From the NCBI GenBank assembly GCA_905221605.1, contig CAJNDS010001224.1, positions 771,556 to 835,555 on the forward strand: a DNA stretch of 64,000 bases, read 5' to 3'. Of the stretch, positions 54,103-63,901 are shown piece by piece; the first letter of the stretch is position 1; every line of letters starts with the position of its first letter. The notes under the pieces were generated by a model. The model saw only the letters and a program-made list of their open reading frames with translations, did no database searches and was not told where the DNA came from. A program made the position numbers and the translations under genes. Source of the stretch: Symbiodinium natans. Its lineage: Eukaryota > Sar > Dinophyceae > Suessiales > Symbiodiniaceae.

Positions 54103-54237
54103 TACTTGGAGGTTCATGGGTACTTATAACCACAGTGCTAAGTCTACGTATGACCTACTTAGGGGACTTAGGGGGCTTATAAGTACATTCAAAAAAGGGG
54201 GAGATAGTACCCTGAACTGCCCTGAACCTCCAAGTAG
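54103..54237. mobile_element. Family-A hairpin element
   Basis: TACTTGGAGGTTCATGGGTA to CCCTGAACCTCCAAGTAG. A left-half copy follows at 54530-54610 (CATGGGTACTTATAACCACA). Confidence 0.8.
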
Positions 54238-54609
54238 TCAACCCAAGCGTAGCCTCGGGCTCGGCTTTCCTGGGAGCGCTGGTGGTTCGTGGGGCGGGCC
54301 CGCGCAGGGCCAACCTCTCTGCAACGAAGGTCACTCTTATGGTAGAGGGGGGGGGGGGTACTCAAAAACCCTTTTTCTAAACGAATAAAGCCCTAAACAG
54401 CCCTTAATTCTAATGCAGATGGCCGGGACTTACTTTGGGTTTCGAGGGCATGTGGGGCTTTTGAAGGGCTTCTGGGGGGGCGTTACTTACTAGGGCTTCG
54501 GGAGGTCAGCCGAAGTTTAAGACTCAGCATGGGTACTTATAACCACAGTTGTAAGTCTACTTATAACCTACTTAGGGGACTGAGGGGGCTTACAAGTACA
54601 GTTGCAACT

Positions 54610-54840
54610 AGTGTCTCTCTTCACTTTAATAATACTATTTTACGGGCGAACTAGCGAGCGAATTATGGCCCTTAAAGTAGTATAATATTGGGCCCGTTAA
54701 TCATATGCTCGCGAACTAGCCCATGCGTGTGAACGAATTCGCTACATAATTTCGTGCGTCTTTCATTCATGTCATTCATTCATTCCTTACAAACTATTTG
54801 CTCTTTATTCACACGTTCACTGAAACCCATACCTCTGAAC
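54610..54840. other. AT-rich island without telomeric repeat
   Basis: This stretch contains loosely inverted ACTTTAATAATACTATTTTA / TAAAGTAGTATAATATTGGG blocks, several GCGAACTAGC motifs and a CATTCATT run. Composition differs from its surroundings. No gene seen. Confidence 0.6.
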
Positions 54841-55249
54841 GATTCGAAGCCCCTTGGCTTCCGAAGCTGGCAGGGTTTAGGATTTAGGGTTTAGGGTTTA
54901 GGATTTAGGGTTTAGGGTTTAGAGGAAGACCTCGAACCCTCACCCTAAGCCGAACAGCTAAAGCCTAAATCCCCATTCGAGACCAACCCCAAAATACCCA
55001 AATCTCGAGCCACAGGGCCATTCGCAACATCCCCGAGAAGCATCCCAAAGGTGCCCAGCTAAGAAAGGTTAAACGGAATCGTTGATGGCTTTTGATTTCC
55101 TTCTGGGGCTCCAATAAACTTCGCGAAGGGAGCAGAGCAAGGGCACTACTCAGATCACTGGGCGTGCCGGCCCAGCCGCAGGCGCGGAGCTCTGGACCTG
55201 GGTTTCGACCTGGGCAGGAGCGGTACCCTAAACCCTAAACCCTAAACCC

Positions 55250-55345
55250 TATTTTGGCCCACATGGGCACAGTAGACTGGAAGTCGCAGCATGCTGGGCA
55301 TTACACGGGTGGCGCCCGAGAAAACGGCCGACTCAGCCGACTCTG
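55250..55345 (-). CDS. Candidate exon of an unrecognised gene
   Basis: The minus-strand frame reads VATESAESAVFSGATRVMPS, then MLRLPVYCAHVG, between telomeric tracts. Boundaries are not resolved. Weak. Confidence 0.3.
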
Positions 55346-55559
55346 TTGCCACGGTTAACGGTTAAGGTTTGGGGTTTATGTTTTAGTGTTTAGGGTTCAG
55401 AGTTCAGGGTTTAGGGTTTAGGGTTTAGGGTTTAGGGTTTAGGGTTTAGGGTTTAGGGCCCCGCCGGATAATCAAGGCAGCACGCTGCCCCGGCTGCCCC
55501 GGCTGCACCCCCAGGCCCCAAGACCAGTTTATGCGAGAGCACACCCTTAACCCTAAACC

Positions 55560-55695
55560 CCTAAACCCCTAACCCCTTTTACAACCAGGTCTGCACAGCT
55601 GCCCCCTAAACCCCTAAACCCCTACACCCCTAAACCCCTAAACCCCTAAACCCCTAAACCCCTAAACCCCTAAACCCCTAAACCCCTAAACCCTA
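55560..55695. repeat. CCCCTAAA 8-mer satellite
   Basis: About fifteen CCCCTAAA units, interrupted once by unique sequence. Confidence 0.9.
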
Positions 55696-55699
55696 AACC

Positions 55700-56166
55700 T
55701 AAACACCACGGAATATGCCCTGACGTATTCGCCTAAGGTGAGTGATCGACCTGTTTTGGGGAGTGGGGATGTGGGGAAGATAGCAGGTTGTTTGCTTGCT
55801 GCCAGAACTGGGGCGCCCCGCAGTGCCCTACATAAACTACTCATGGTCCGCCACGTGCACATGCTGAGACTGGGGGGAAACTGGAAGAGCTTTGCTGGGA
55901 AAACCTCCTAAGGCCTAGTCTTCTGACCTCTTCAAGGAGAACGGCCCGGCACTCTTTACTTGGCGTGTTGTAAGATCGGCTGTCGCGGCAAGGACTAGCA
56001 GGCGCGTTCCTTGAACTTGCTTGGCAGTAGCGCTAGGCATATGCCGTAGGAAACGCACTTGCACCCTAAACCCTAAACCCTAAACCCTAAACCCTAAACC
56101 CTAAACCCTAAACCCTAAAAAAACTAGTGCAAGACGCCACATAAGCCACGGCCCCCGGCTAGCTGC
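55700..56166. other. Region 3' of the tandem gene array
   Basis: Unique-looking sequence without a convincing frame, then a CCCTAAA tract (56063-56118) 48 bp before the stop of the last array copy. Similarity to the internal spacers stops within a few bases of the stop codon. Confidence 0.5.
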
Positions 56167-56664
56167 TCAGATCGTGTGGCCCTGGAAGCTCCAATCGTCG
56201 CACTTGGACTCTTCCAGCATCTTCCAAAACGTACTCTCCCATTCTCCGGTCTCTTCGTTCTTCTCCTTGATCCACAGGGCCACCTGCATCATGCGGCGGG
56301 GAATGTCCCAATCACTCCACAGTGACTCAACGGTCTCGTCATCATCACGTGGCCGGGAAGTCTTGTTGAACAAAGGCCCCCAGGCGTCCTTGTCCTTGCA
56401 GACCAGCTCGATCTGCTCTAGGGAGTACTCCGGCTTCCACTCCTGTACCTTCTGACGGATCTCGCCGATCGTGGTCTCAGCCGTCACCGGCACAGCGAAC
56501 ATCCCGAGTGTGGTCAGCACCTTGACTTCGGGCACGTGGTCCTGGTCTCGCTCAGCAATCTCAGCGGCACCCTTCTTGATGAGGCCACCCTTCTCATCCC
56601 AAATCTCACGGTCGGGCGCCGTGTTCTCCGTGAAGATGACTTCCTGCCCCTCCTCTTCCGCCAT
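56167..56664 (-). CDS. Tandem gene copy 1 (3'-most): ubiquitin-fold-like protein
   Basis: A 165-residue protein, MAEEEGQEVIFTENTAPDRE to WSFQGHTI, single exon. The middle, VKVLTTLGMFAVPVTAETTI then GEIRQKVQEW and later DDETVESLWSDWDI then MMQVALWIKE, has the strand-strand-helix-strand order and the TVxxL turn of ubiquitin-like domains. This is my inference from pattern only. There is no C-terminal Gly-Gly, so it is not a conjugated modifier. The N-terminus is acidic and the C-terminus rich in Trp and acidic residues. Function unknown. Head-to-tail arrays of identical genes are typical of highly expressed dinoflagellate genes. Confidence 0.8.
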   Translation of the reverse strand: MAEEEGQEVIFTENTAPDREIWDEKGGLIKKGAAEIAERDQDHVPEVKVLTTLGMFAVPVTAETTIGEIRQKVQEWKPEYSLEQIELVCKDKDAWGPLFNKTSRPRDDDETVESLWSDWDIPRRMMQVALWIKEKNEETGEWESTFWKMLEESKCDDWSFQGHTI

Positions 56665-56693
56665 GCCGACGAGTGTCTAGTCGGTGGACAGCA

Positions 56694-56713
56694 CTTGAGT
56701 CACAAACGGGGCT
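56694..56713 (-). promoter_or_regulatory. Candidate decayed spliced-leader relict upstream of array copy 1
   Basis: CTCGCAG then CCCCGTTTGTGACTCAAG lies about 30 bp before the ATG. Aligned with CCATTTTGGCTCAAG it shares CC, the T-rich centre and CTCAAG, and it directly follows a pyrimidine-rich AG acceptor. The same sequence precedes copies 2 and 3, and a variant precedes copy 4 (59161-59182). A second acceptor, GTGTTTTTTGCAG, lies about 110 bp upstream of the ATG. Confidence 0.5.
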
Positions 56714-56991
56714 GCGAGACAGCAACACACGTGGCTGCACACTTGCTCTAACATGGCCACTGAGCACATGACCTGCAAAAAACACATGTCACTGACACTA
56801 CGGCTAGAAACACGCCGGCAGACACGACCCAAGAAAGGCCCAGCAAGATCGCGCCGCATGTTTTTTGAAACTGCTTGTTTGTAAAGCCGGTCTTCTGCCG
56901 CAGGTGGAGCTCGAAGAAGAAGACAGGAGACGAGTAAGATTTGATCAAGAAATACGTACTATGCAGAAGGCAAAGGCTAGTGAACCCCTGC

Positions 56992-57488
56992 TCAGATCGT
57001 GTGGCCCTGGAAGCTCCAATCGTCGCACTTGGACTCTTCCAGCATCTTCCAAAACGTACTCTCCCATTCTCCTGTCTCTTCGTTCTTCTCCTTGATCCAC
57101 AGGGCCACCTGCATCATGCGGCGGGGAATGTCCCAATCACTCCACAGTGACTCAACGGTCTCGTCATCATCACGTGGCCGGGAAGTCTTGTTGAACAAAG
57201 GCCCCAGGCGTCCTTGTCCTTGCAGACCAGCTCGATCTGCTCTAGGGAGTACTCCGGCTTCCACTCCTGTACCTTCTGACGGATCTCGCCGATCGTGGTC
57301 TCAGCCGTCACCGGCACAGCGAACATCCCGAGTGTGGTCAGCACCTTGACTTCGGGCACGTGGTCCTGGTCTCGCTCAGCAATCTCAGCGGCACCCTTCT
57401 TGATGAGGCCACCCTTCTCATCCCAAATCTCACGGTCGGGCGCCGTGTTCTCCGTGAAGATGACTTCCTGCCCCTCCTCTTCCGCCAT
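56992..57488 (-). pseudogene. Tandem gene copy 2, frameshifted
   Basis: Identical to the other copies except for silent changes (for example CCTGTC for CCGGTC near 57070) and loss of one C in a CCCCC run at about 57202-57205. The loss breaks the frame after KDKDAWG. Downstream sequence stays conserved in the shifted frame. Either a very recent pseudogene or a homopolymer sequencing error. A second one-base loss (CGCCGCAG for CGCCGGCAG, about 57639) is in the adjoining spacer. Confidence 0.75.
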
Positions 57489-57814
57489 GCCGACGAGTGT
57501 CTAGTCGGTGGACAGCACTTGAGTCACAAACGGGGCTGCGAGACAGCAACACACGTGGCTGCACACTTGCTCTAACATGGCCACTGAGCACATGACCTGC
57601 AAAAAACACATGTCACTGACACTACGGCTAGAAACACGCCGCAGACACGACCCAAGAAAGGCCCAGCAAGATCGCGCCGCATGCTTTTTGAAACTGCCTG
57701 TTTGTAAAGCCGGTCTTCTGCCGCAGGTGGAGCTCGAAGAAGAAGACAGGAGACGAGTAAGATTTGATCAAGAAATACGTACTATGCAGAAGGCAAAGGC
57801 TAGTGAACCCCTGC

Positions 57815-58312
57815 TCAGATCGTGTGGCCCTGGAAGCTCCAATCGTCGCACTTGGACTCTTCCAGCATCTTCCAAAACGTACTCTCCCATTCTCCGGTCT
57901 CTTCGTTCTTCTCCTTGATCCACAGGGCCACCTGCATCATGCGGCGGGGAATGTCCCAATCACTCCACAGTGACTCAACGGTCTCGTCATCATCACGTGG
58001 CCGGGAAGTCTTGTTGAACAAAGGCCCCCAGGCGTCCTTGTCCTTGCAGACCAGCTCGATCTGCTCTAGGGAGTACTCCGGCTTCCACTCCTGTACCTTC
58101 TGACGGATCTCGCCGATCGTGGTCTCAGCCGTCACCGGCACAGCGAACATCCCGAGTGTGGTCAGCACCTTGACTTCGGGCACGTGGTCCTGGTCTCGCT
58201 CAGCAATCTCAGCGGCACCCTTCTTGATGAGGCCACCCTTCTCATCCCAAATCTCACGGTCGGGCGCCGTGTTCTCCGTGAAGATGACTTCCTGCCCCTC
58301 CTCTTCCGCCAT
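57815..58312 (-). CDS. Tandem gene copy 3: ubiquitin-fold-like protein
   Basis: The 165-residue product is identical to copy 1. Its 5' neighbour in the transcription direction is copy 4. The spacer on its 3' side (57489-57814, toward copy 2) carries small differences (GCTTTTTGAAACTGCC) from the other two spacers. An ATG in GTCGGCATGGCG begins the frame after an in-frame TAG. Confidence 0.8.
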   Translation of the reverse strand: MAEEEGQEVIFTENTAPDREIWDEKGGLIKKGAAEIAERDQDHVPEVKVLTTLGMFAVPVTAETTIGEIRQKVQEWKPEYSLEQIELVCKDKDAWGPLFNKTSRPRDDDETVESLWSDWDIPRRMMQVALWIKEKNEETGEWESTFWKMLEESKCDDWSFQGHTI

Positions 58313-58639
58313 GCCGACGAGTGTCTAGTCGGTGGACAGCACTTGAGTCACAAACGGGGCTGCGAGACAGCAACACACGTGGCTGCACACTTGCTCTAAC
58401 ATGGCCACTGAGCACATGACCTGCAAAAAACACATGTCACTGACACTACGGCTAGAAACACGCCGGCAGACACGACCCAAGAAAGGCCCAGCAAGATCGC
58501 GCCGCATGTTTTTTGAAACTGCTTGTTTGTAAAGCCGGTCTTCTGCCGCAGGTGGAGCTCGAAGAAGAAGACAGGAGACGAGTAAGATTTGATCAAGAAA
58601 TACGTACTATGCAGAAGGCAAAGGCTAGTGAACCCCTGC

Positions 58640-59137
58640 TCAGATCGTGTGGCCCTGGAAGCTCCAATCGTCGCACTTGGACTCTTCCAGCATCTTCCAA
58701 AACGTACTCTCCCATTCTCCGGTCTCTTCGTTCTTCTCCTTGATCCACAGGGCCACCTGCATCATGCGGCGGGGAATGTCCCAATCACTCCACAGTGACT
58801 CAACGGTCTCGTCATCATCACGTGGCCGGGAAGTCTTGTTGAACAAAGGCCCCCAGGCGTCCTTGTCCTTGCAGACCAGCTCGATCTGCTCTAGGGAGTA
58901 CTCCGGCTTCCACTCCTGTACCTTCTGACGGATCTCGCCGATCGTGGTCTCAGCCGTCACCGGCACAGCGAACATCCCGAGTGTGGTCAGCACCTTGACT
59001 TCGGGCACGTGGTCCTGGTCTCGCTCAGCAATCTCAGCGGCACCCTTCTTGATGAGGCCACCCTTCTCATCCCAAATCTCACGGTCGGGCGCCGTGTTCT
59101 CCGTGAAGATGACTTCCTGCCCCTCCTCTTCCGCCAT
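58640..59137 (-). CDS. Tandem gene copy 4 (5'-most): ubiquitin-fold-like protein
   Basis: Product identical to copies 1 and 3. This is the first gene of the array in the direction of transcription. Upstream of it only about 45 bp of the spacer is shared, ending at GAGGCCCGTTTATGACTCAAG, so homology stops at the presumed trans-splice acceptor. Beyond lies unrelated sequence with a family-E hairpin. Confidence 0.8.
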   Translation of the reverse strand: MAEEEGQEVIFTENTAPDREIWDEKGGLIKKGAAEIAERDQDHVPEVKVLTTLGMFAVPVTAETTIGEIRQKVQEWKPEYSLEQIELVCKDKDAWGPLFNKTSRPRDDDETVESLWSDWDIPRRMMQVALWIKEKNEETGEWESTFWKMLEESKCDDWSFQGHTI

Positions 59138-59330
59138 GCCGACGAGTGTCTAGTCGGTGGACAGCACTTGAGTCATAAACGGGCCTCCCCTGCAGGACAA
59201 TACTCACTCAGATCGAGGATGGTAGTTACAAGTAGGGACTGACATCAGGGCCCCTAGAAATGGGTACAGGTATAGAACCAAGCAGTAGACTTTGCCAGAC
59301 CTTCCGAGGACCTGTCTAAAGCGGAACTCC

Positions 59331-59433
59331 CACTTGGAAGCCCTCTGGACTTAGTCAGTAGGGTTAGCAAGTTGGGTTATGGGGTTTCTGATACTTGGGG
59401 TTTTCTCGTACTAACTCACAAGGGCTTCCAAGC
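59331..59433. mobile_element. Family-E hairpin element
   Basis: ACTTGGAAGCCCTCTGGACT to AACTCACAAGGGCTTCCAAG. Confidence 0.8.
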
Positions 59434-59439
59434 AATAAC

Positions 59440-59545
59440 CCCATATCCATATGTATATATATATATATGGATATAAAGCCCACATAAACCTATATATATA
59501 TATATATCCCTCAATATATGTGTGTATATATATATATATAACAAC
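59440..59545. repeat. TATATATA/TATATGTG microsatellite
   Basis: Three TA runs separated by short unique words. No gene. Confidence 0.85.
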
Positions 59546-59648
59546 AACTCCCCTATGACACAAGCCCCCTTGAGATGCCGGCGACCGGCTGCTGCGTGGT
59601 CGCCAGCTCCTCACTCCTGGCCGTGGTCTGGGGTTTAGAGCTTTAAGG

Positions 59649-59781
59649 GTCCCAGGGACCCCAATACCCCTTACTTGAGTGGTTTAGGGTTGAGGGTTTA
59701 GGAATAGTCCTTAAACTATGACAGGGTTCCTTATATGGTTTAAGGACTACTCCTTCATTGAGGGGTATTAGAGTCTCTGGG
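59649..59781. mobile_element. Family-C hairpin element
   Basis: TCCCAGGGACCCCAATACCC to GGGGTATTAGAGTCTCTGGGG; arms GGAATAGTCCTTAAAC and GTTTAAGGACTACTCCTT (TIR-type, nearly complete). A small TTTAGGG insertion lies in the left arm. Confidence 0.85.
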
Positions 59782-60089
59782 GTATATGAGCCCTGAACCA
59801 TAAGCCCAAGATGCCTCACCCTTGTAACGAAGGGCTTGGGCCTGTAGGCCTAGGGCCCAATATACCCTTTGCTTAAGGCACAGAGCTCTTTTTGTCCCCC
59901 ATTAAAGACAGAGGTAATTCTTGGATGCTCTGGGAACAACAAGTAGGTGAGTCTTGCGGGGAGGCCTTGAGAGGCTTATTGTGAGGTTCTGCTTTTTCTG
60001 CCTAAACCATAAACCCAAAAACCCTAAAACCTAAACCCTACATTGTCGGCCTCCCTCCTACATGGCTTGGGGCAACCCTAAGCCCCAAA

Positions 60090-60180
60090 CCCAGGGACTC
60101 CAATAAATAGAGCAGGGTTCCTTAACCCTAAACCCTAAACCCTAATATTCCTTCCTTAAGGAATAGTGGAGTCTCTGGGA
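60090..60180. mobile_element. Family-C element with telomeric core
   Basis: CCCAGGGACTCCAATAAATA to AATAGTGGAGTCTCTGGG, the centre replaced by CCCTAAA repeat (60123-60143). Confidence 0.8.
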
Positions 60181-60254
60181 ACCCTCAACACGAGGGTGGC
60201 TGAGGCCTTTCTCTTTCTAAGGATGGAATGGGGAGACCTTGCGAAATTAATTTG

Positions 60255-60277
60255 GGGGGGGGGGGGGGGGGGGGGGC
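60255..60277. repeat. Poly-G tract
   Basis: About 23 consecutive G residues directly before a family-B element. Confidence 0.9.
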
Positions 60278-60290
60278 AATTTGGCTCATG

Positions 60291-60389
60291 TTGGGATGTT
60301 CCCCAGTATAACAACATGAACAGGGATTCTAGTAGGGGGTACTAGAATCCCCACTATAAGGACTGTAAGTATAAGGGGGAACATCCCAA
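60291..60389. mobile_element. Family-B hairpin element
   Basis: TTGGGATGTTCCCCAGTATA to AGTATAAGGGGGAACATCCC; centre TAGTAGGGGGTACTAGAATC. Confidence 0.85.
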
Positions 60390-60899
60390 GGCTCATGCAC
60401 AGCGGCTGTAGAGCGGGAACTGATAGGCCTCCCCTTGGACGCAATGACACCCTTTCCTTCCTCCCCTTGTGTTCCACTCCACCCATGTGAGGACATGCAG
60501 TTGCTTTCGGTGTTGTTTCCCCAAATAGGGGGGACCCGTTGTCTACCCCAGATAGAGTAGAAGCCGTTAAATTACAAGAAAACCTAAAAGAGTATCCCTA
60601 TTTTCGGAAAGCCCTTCCTGGGTTTTCTCTTACAAGCAATCATCTTGTACACTTAACTACCCTGATGCCTGGGCCTTGTGGCAGGCATCAGCAGTCATGA
60701 GTCATGCCCTAATCCCTAAACCCTACACCCTAGCCCTAAATCAACAAACCTACAAGGATCTCAAAAAAACCAAAACACGTCCCACGGGCCTCCTCTCCAA
60801 AGCCTCCGTGATCTCGGAGACCTTTGAGGGCAAGGTAGAGCCTAGCGCCCCTAAACCCTACAGTACACTGTTAGGGTTAGGGTTGAATTAGGGTTTAGG

Positions 60900-61028
60900 T
60901 TTACAGTAAAATTCCAAAAAGTTGGAACATCCTTATCCCCATACCCCAAAAAGGTATACGAAAGGGAATGCCAGCTCTAATCATTCCTAAACCCCTGTTC
61001 CAACTTTCTGGAGCTTACTGCAAGTAAA
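60900..61028. mobile_element. Palindromic element, single copy here
   Basis: TTTACAGTAAAATTCCAAAA and GGAGCTTACTGCAAGTAAA at the ends, with AAGTTGGAACA mirrored by TGTTCCAACTTT. Non-coding. Confidence 0.65.
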
Positions 61029-61169
61029 CCCTAAGAACTCTACCTTCAACTATAGTCTAAGGGTAGCTTTCACGGTCCCTCAGTATGGTCCCTTGCCTTC
61101 GGGTTCTGAAGTCTGGGTTTCTTGGGGTGTTTAGGGTATATTGGGGGGGTATAGTAATCCATATCCTAA

Positions 61170-61335
61170 ACCCTAAACCCTAAACCCTAAACCCTAAACC
61201 CTAAACCCTAAACCCTAAACCCTAAACCCTAAACCCTAAACCCTAAACCCTAAATCCTAAACCCTAAACCCTAAACCCTAAACCCTAAACCCTAAACCCT
61301 AAACCCTAAACCCTAAACCCTAAACCCTAAACCCC
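61170..61335. repeat. CCCTAAA telomeric tract
   Basis: About 23 units, the longest clean tract in the window, with one TCCTAAA variant. Confidence 0.95.
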
Positions 61336-61399
61336 AACCCCAACCCCTAGGCCTAAAACCCTTGCGGCACCCTGAGGGGCTCCTTAAAAAGGCTTGCCG

Positions 61400-63437
61400 T
61401 TCCACGCACCCTCGAGCCGCCGGCCCTGTCTTGCAAGTTGGAGATCTCTGACTTGAGGAACATAATCTCCTCCTTTCCGAGACTGTGCAGCAACTTTGAC
61501 TCTCAGGGTTTAAGGGTGGGGGGGGGGGGGTGTGCAGAGGTGCATATTTTAGGGAAGGCTCGCACTCCCAGCAGCCCTCCCTAGACCCTGCATCTTCACG
61601 TTCGGCTTGCCTCTGCCCCCCCCCACCCCCCCCCCGCGGTTCGTGGTGGCTGAAAGTTAGGGCGGGGAATACTATGGGGATGGGGGAGGGGGGTTTTAGG
61701 TTAGGGAATCTTCCTTAACCCTAAACTACTATTTGCTTCAGAACCCCCCGAAAAACATCTTCCTTTAACAAGGGTAGCATACAGGGATTAACATCTTTTC
61801 CTGTTTGGGATTCTTAAGCAAATTATCGTAAACCCCTAAACTCTTGACAGTGTGAAACCCGAAACCCTAAACCCTAAACCCTAATCCCCAATCCCCAAAC
61901 CCTAAACCCTAAACCGACAGTATGGGACTCCCGAGGGTTGAAGGCGGTTGTGGTTTTGCGGGGCGGCAGCTTGGCCTCCTGCCGCTTGTCCAGCAGGTCC
62001 TGGCGGGTGACGCGAAGCCCCCTAAACCCCGAACCTAAATCCTAAACCCTAAACCCTAAACCCTAAACCCTTAACCCTAACTAAACCCGCGCTTTAGGGT
62101 GTAAGACTTACGATCAGGCCACATCTCACAGAGCCCGAATCTTGGCAAAGGCTGGAACCCAGGCTCTGGGCATCAACCCCACATCCTAAACTCCAAACCC
62201 GCCCAAAGGACCCCTAAACCCTAAACCCTAAACTACCCTAAACCCCAGAAAGGCACGGATGCCCTGGTCCTTCTCGTCGGTCGCTGCTTCCGTGGTCGTT
62301 GCCGTCTCCAGCACCTTCAGAGACCCCAGAATCCCCCGAATTCAGCTTGGGGTTTAGGGTTTAGGGTTTAGGGTTTAGGGTTTAGGGTTTAGGGTTTAGG
62401 GTTCAGGGTTCCCCGAATTCAGCTTGAGGTTTAGGGTGTCCACCAAGGGTTTGGGGTTTAGGGTTTAGGCTTTAGGGTTTAGGGTTTAGGGTTTAGGGTT
62501 CAGGGTTCCCCGAATTCAGCTTGAGGTTTAGGGTGTCCAGGGTTTAGGGTTTTTGGGTCTAAGGTTTAGGGCCTTCCTGAATTCAGGGCTGTTCATCAAT
62601 CCCAGAGAGCTCCCTACCACTCGACTCACCTTTAACCATACAGGGATCCTTGCTCCGGCTCAACGGTATAGATGGCAAGGGCTATTGCGCTCTTTGGGGT
62701 CCTACTCGGATCCCAAAATACCCCTTCAGCTCCATGTAAGAAATATTCCTGAAGTAAGGGAGCATCAGATCAGACATCTATATTGGCAGCTGTCTTTAAC
62801 TTCGAGTCCCTTCTAGGGTTTAGGGTTTAGGGTTTAGGCGGTTTAGGGTATAGGGTTTAGGATTTAGGGTTTAGGGTTTAGGGTTAGTTTAGGGTTGTGG
62901 ATTTCGGGTGCAGGGCAAGAATTCCACACAAGTCTCCTGAAGTTACGACCCAAGCAGCTTCTGCACGAGCTGGGCCCGCTGGCGTAAATTTAGGGGTGGG
63001 GGGGGGGGGGGGGGGCCTCATACAACTAATGTCATAGGGAACATGTGGCTCGAGAGGGGCTGGAACCCATAAGACATTGAGCTCCAAAAGGGAGCCCCAG
63101 TAGAATCCCAAAAGCCTGTCGCGTCACGTGGCCTTTTCGCCCCTGCATTTCGTCTCGCGGCTGCTCATGTTCGACAGTCTTGCGGTTTAGGGTTTAGGGT
63201 TAGGGTTTAGGGTTGGGGTTTAGGGTTTAAGGGTCTTAGGGTTAAGGGGCTCTCGATCTCTGAAGCTCCAAAACGAAACCTTGGCGGCTCCACGTCAGCC
63301 CTTCTCACCCTAAACACTGAACCCTAAACCCTTTGTTCAATGAGGGCTCTCTCTCAAGTCCCTAAACCTGACACCCTAAACCCAAGATCCTCTCAGAGGC
63401 GACTCCGGCGATCATCCAGCAGGTCCTCGGAGCATTC
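61400..63437 (-). CDS. Unrecognised Lys/Glu-rich gene, internal exons
   Basis: Three exons join in phase 0 under the same mirrored rule as the aconitase gene. 62270-62314 (VLETATTTEAATDEK; intron starts GACCAG, next exon GACCTG), 61931-61999 (DLLDKRQEAKLPPRKTTTAF then NPR; intron GAGTCC, next exon GAGGAG) and 61400-61472 (EEIMFLKSEISNLQDR, coiled-coil-like heptads). The last exon's 3' end is unclear. About 63385-63437 (ECSEDLLDDRRS) is a probable earlier exon. Function unknown; no domain recognised. Confidence 0.55.
61724..61830. mobile_element. Family-D hairpin element
   Basis: CTACTATTTGCTTCAGAACC to GGATTCTTAAGCAAATTATC, inside the intergenic or intronic stretch between exons of the unknown gene. 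Confidence 0.75.
62344..62540. repeat. Triplicated CCCGAATTCAGCTT unit with telomeric repeat
   Basis: CCCCGAATTCAGCTTGRGGT occurs three times (about 62336, 62411 and 62506), each followed by TTTAGGG-type repeat. Two copies continue into GGGTGTCCA. A compound array. Confidence 0.8.
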
Positions 63438-63517
63438 CTGAATCGCTGTGGGCTCGGGGTTCAGGCGGATTAAGCACCCCCTAAATCCCGAAAAAAACCC
63501 AAAAAAACCCTTAAGCG

Positions 63518-63545
63518 CACACACACACACACACACACACTCTCT
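63518..63545. repeat. CA microsatellite
   Basis: About eleven CA repeats followed by TCTCTCCTC. Confidence 0.9.
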
Positions 63546-63901
63546 CCTCAGCCCCTAACAAAACCCCAAAACAACCTTTAAAAAAGCCACCTGCCAAACC
63601 CTCCAAGAACCCTGAAGAAAGACCTGCAAAGAACCCGAAGCCCGAGTTCAAAGAGTCTGAAGTGCCGAAGCCCTTCGAGCTTGGCGTTTAGGAACCAGAG
63701 ACTCCAATACTCGGGTTTGGGGTTTAGGGAGGTTTGGAGGAATATTTCCTTAAAGGGCCGAAAGGGGCTTCGAGCTTTGAGTTTCCAGGACTTGCAGGGC
63801 TTTGGATTAACCCTAAACCCGAAACCCTAAACCCTACACCTTAAACCCTAAACCCTAAACCCCAAATCCTAAACCCTAAACCCTAAACCCTAAACCAGCT
63901 C

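Larger units (their letters stand above)
56665..59185 (-). repeat. Tandem array, 825-bp unit
   Basis: Successive start codons are 824, 824 and 825 bp apart. The two missing bases are the single-base losses in and just upstream of copy 2. The spacer is 327 bp and near-identical between copies. The 5' edge of the array falls at the AG/relict boundary upstream of copy 4 (about 59180). Confidence 0.95.

Noticed and set aside
56677-56859. Small gene of about 60 residues in each array spacer
   Set aside because: It is open in only part of the spacer and overlaps the presumed acceptors and leader relict. Conservation is explained by array homogenisation.
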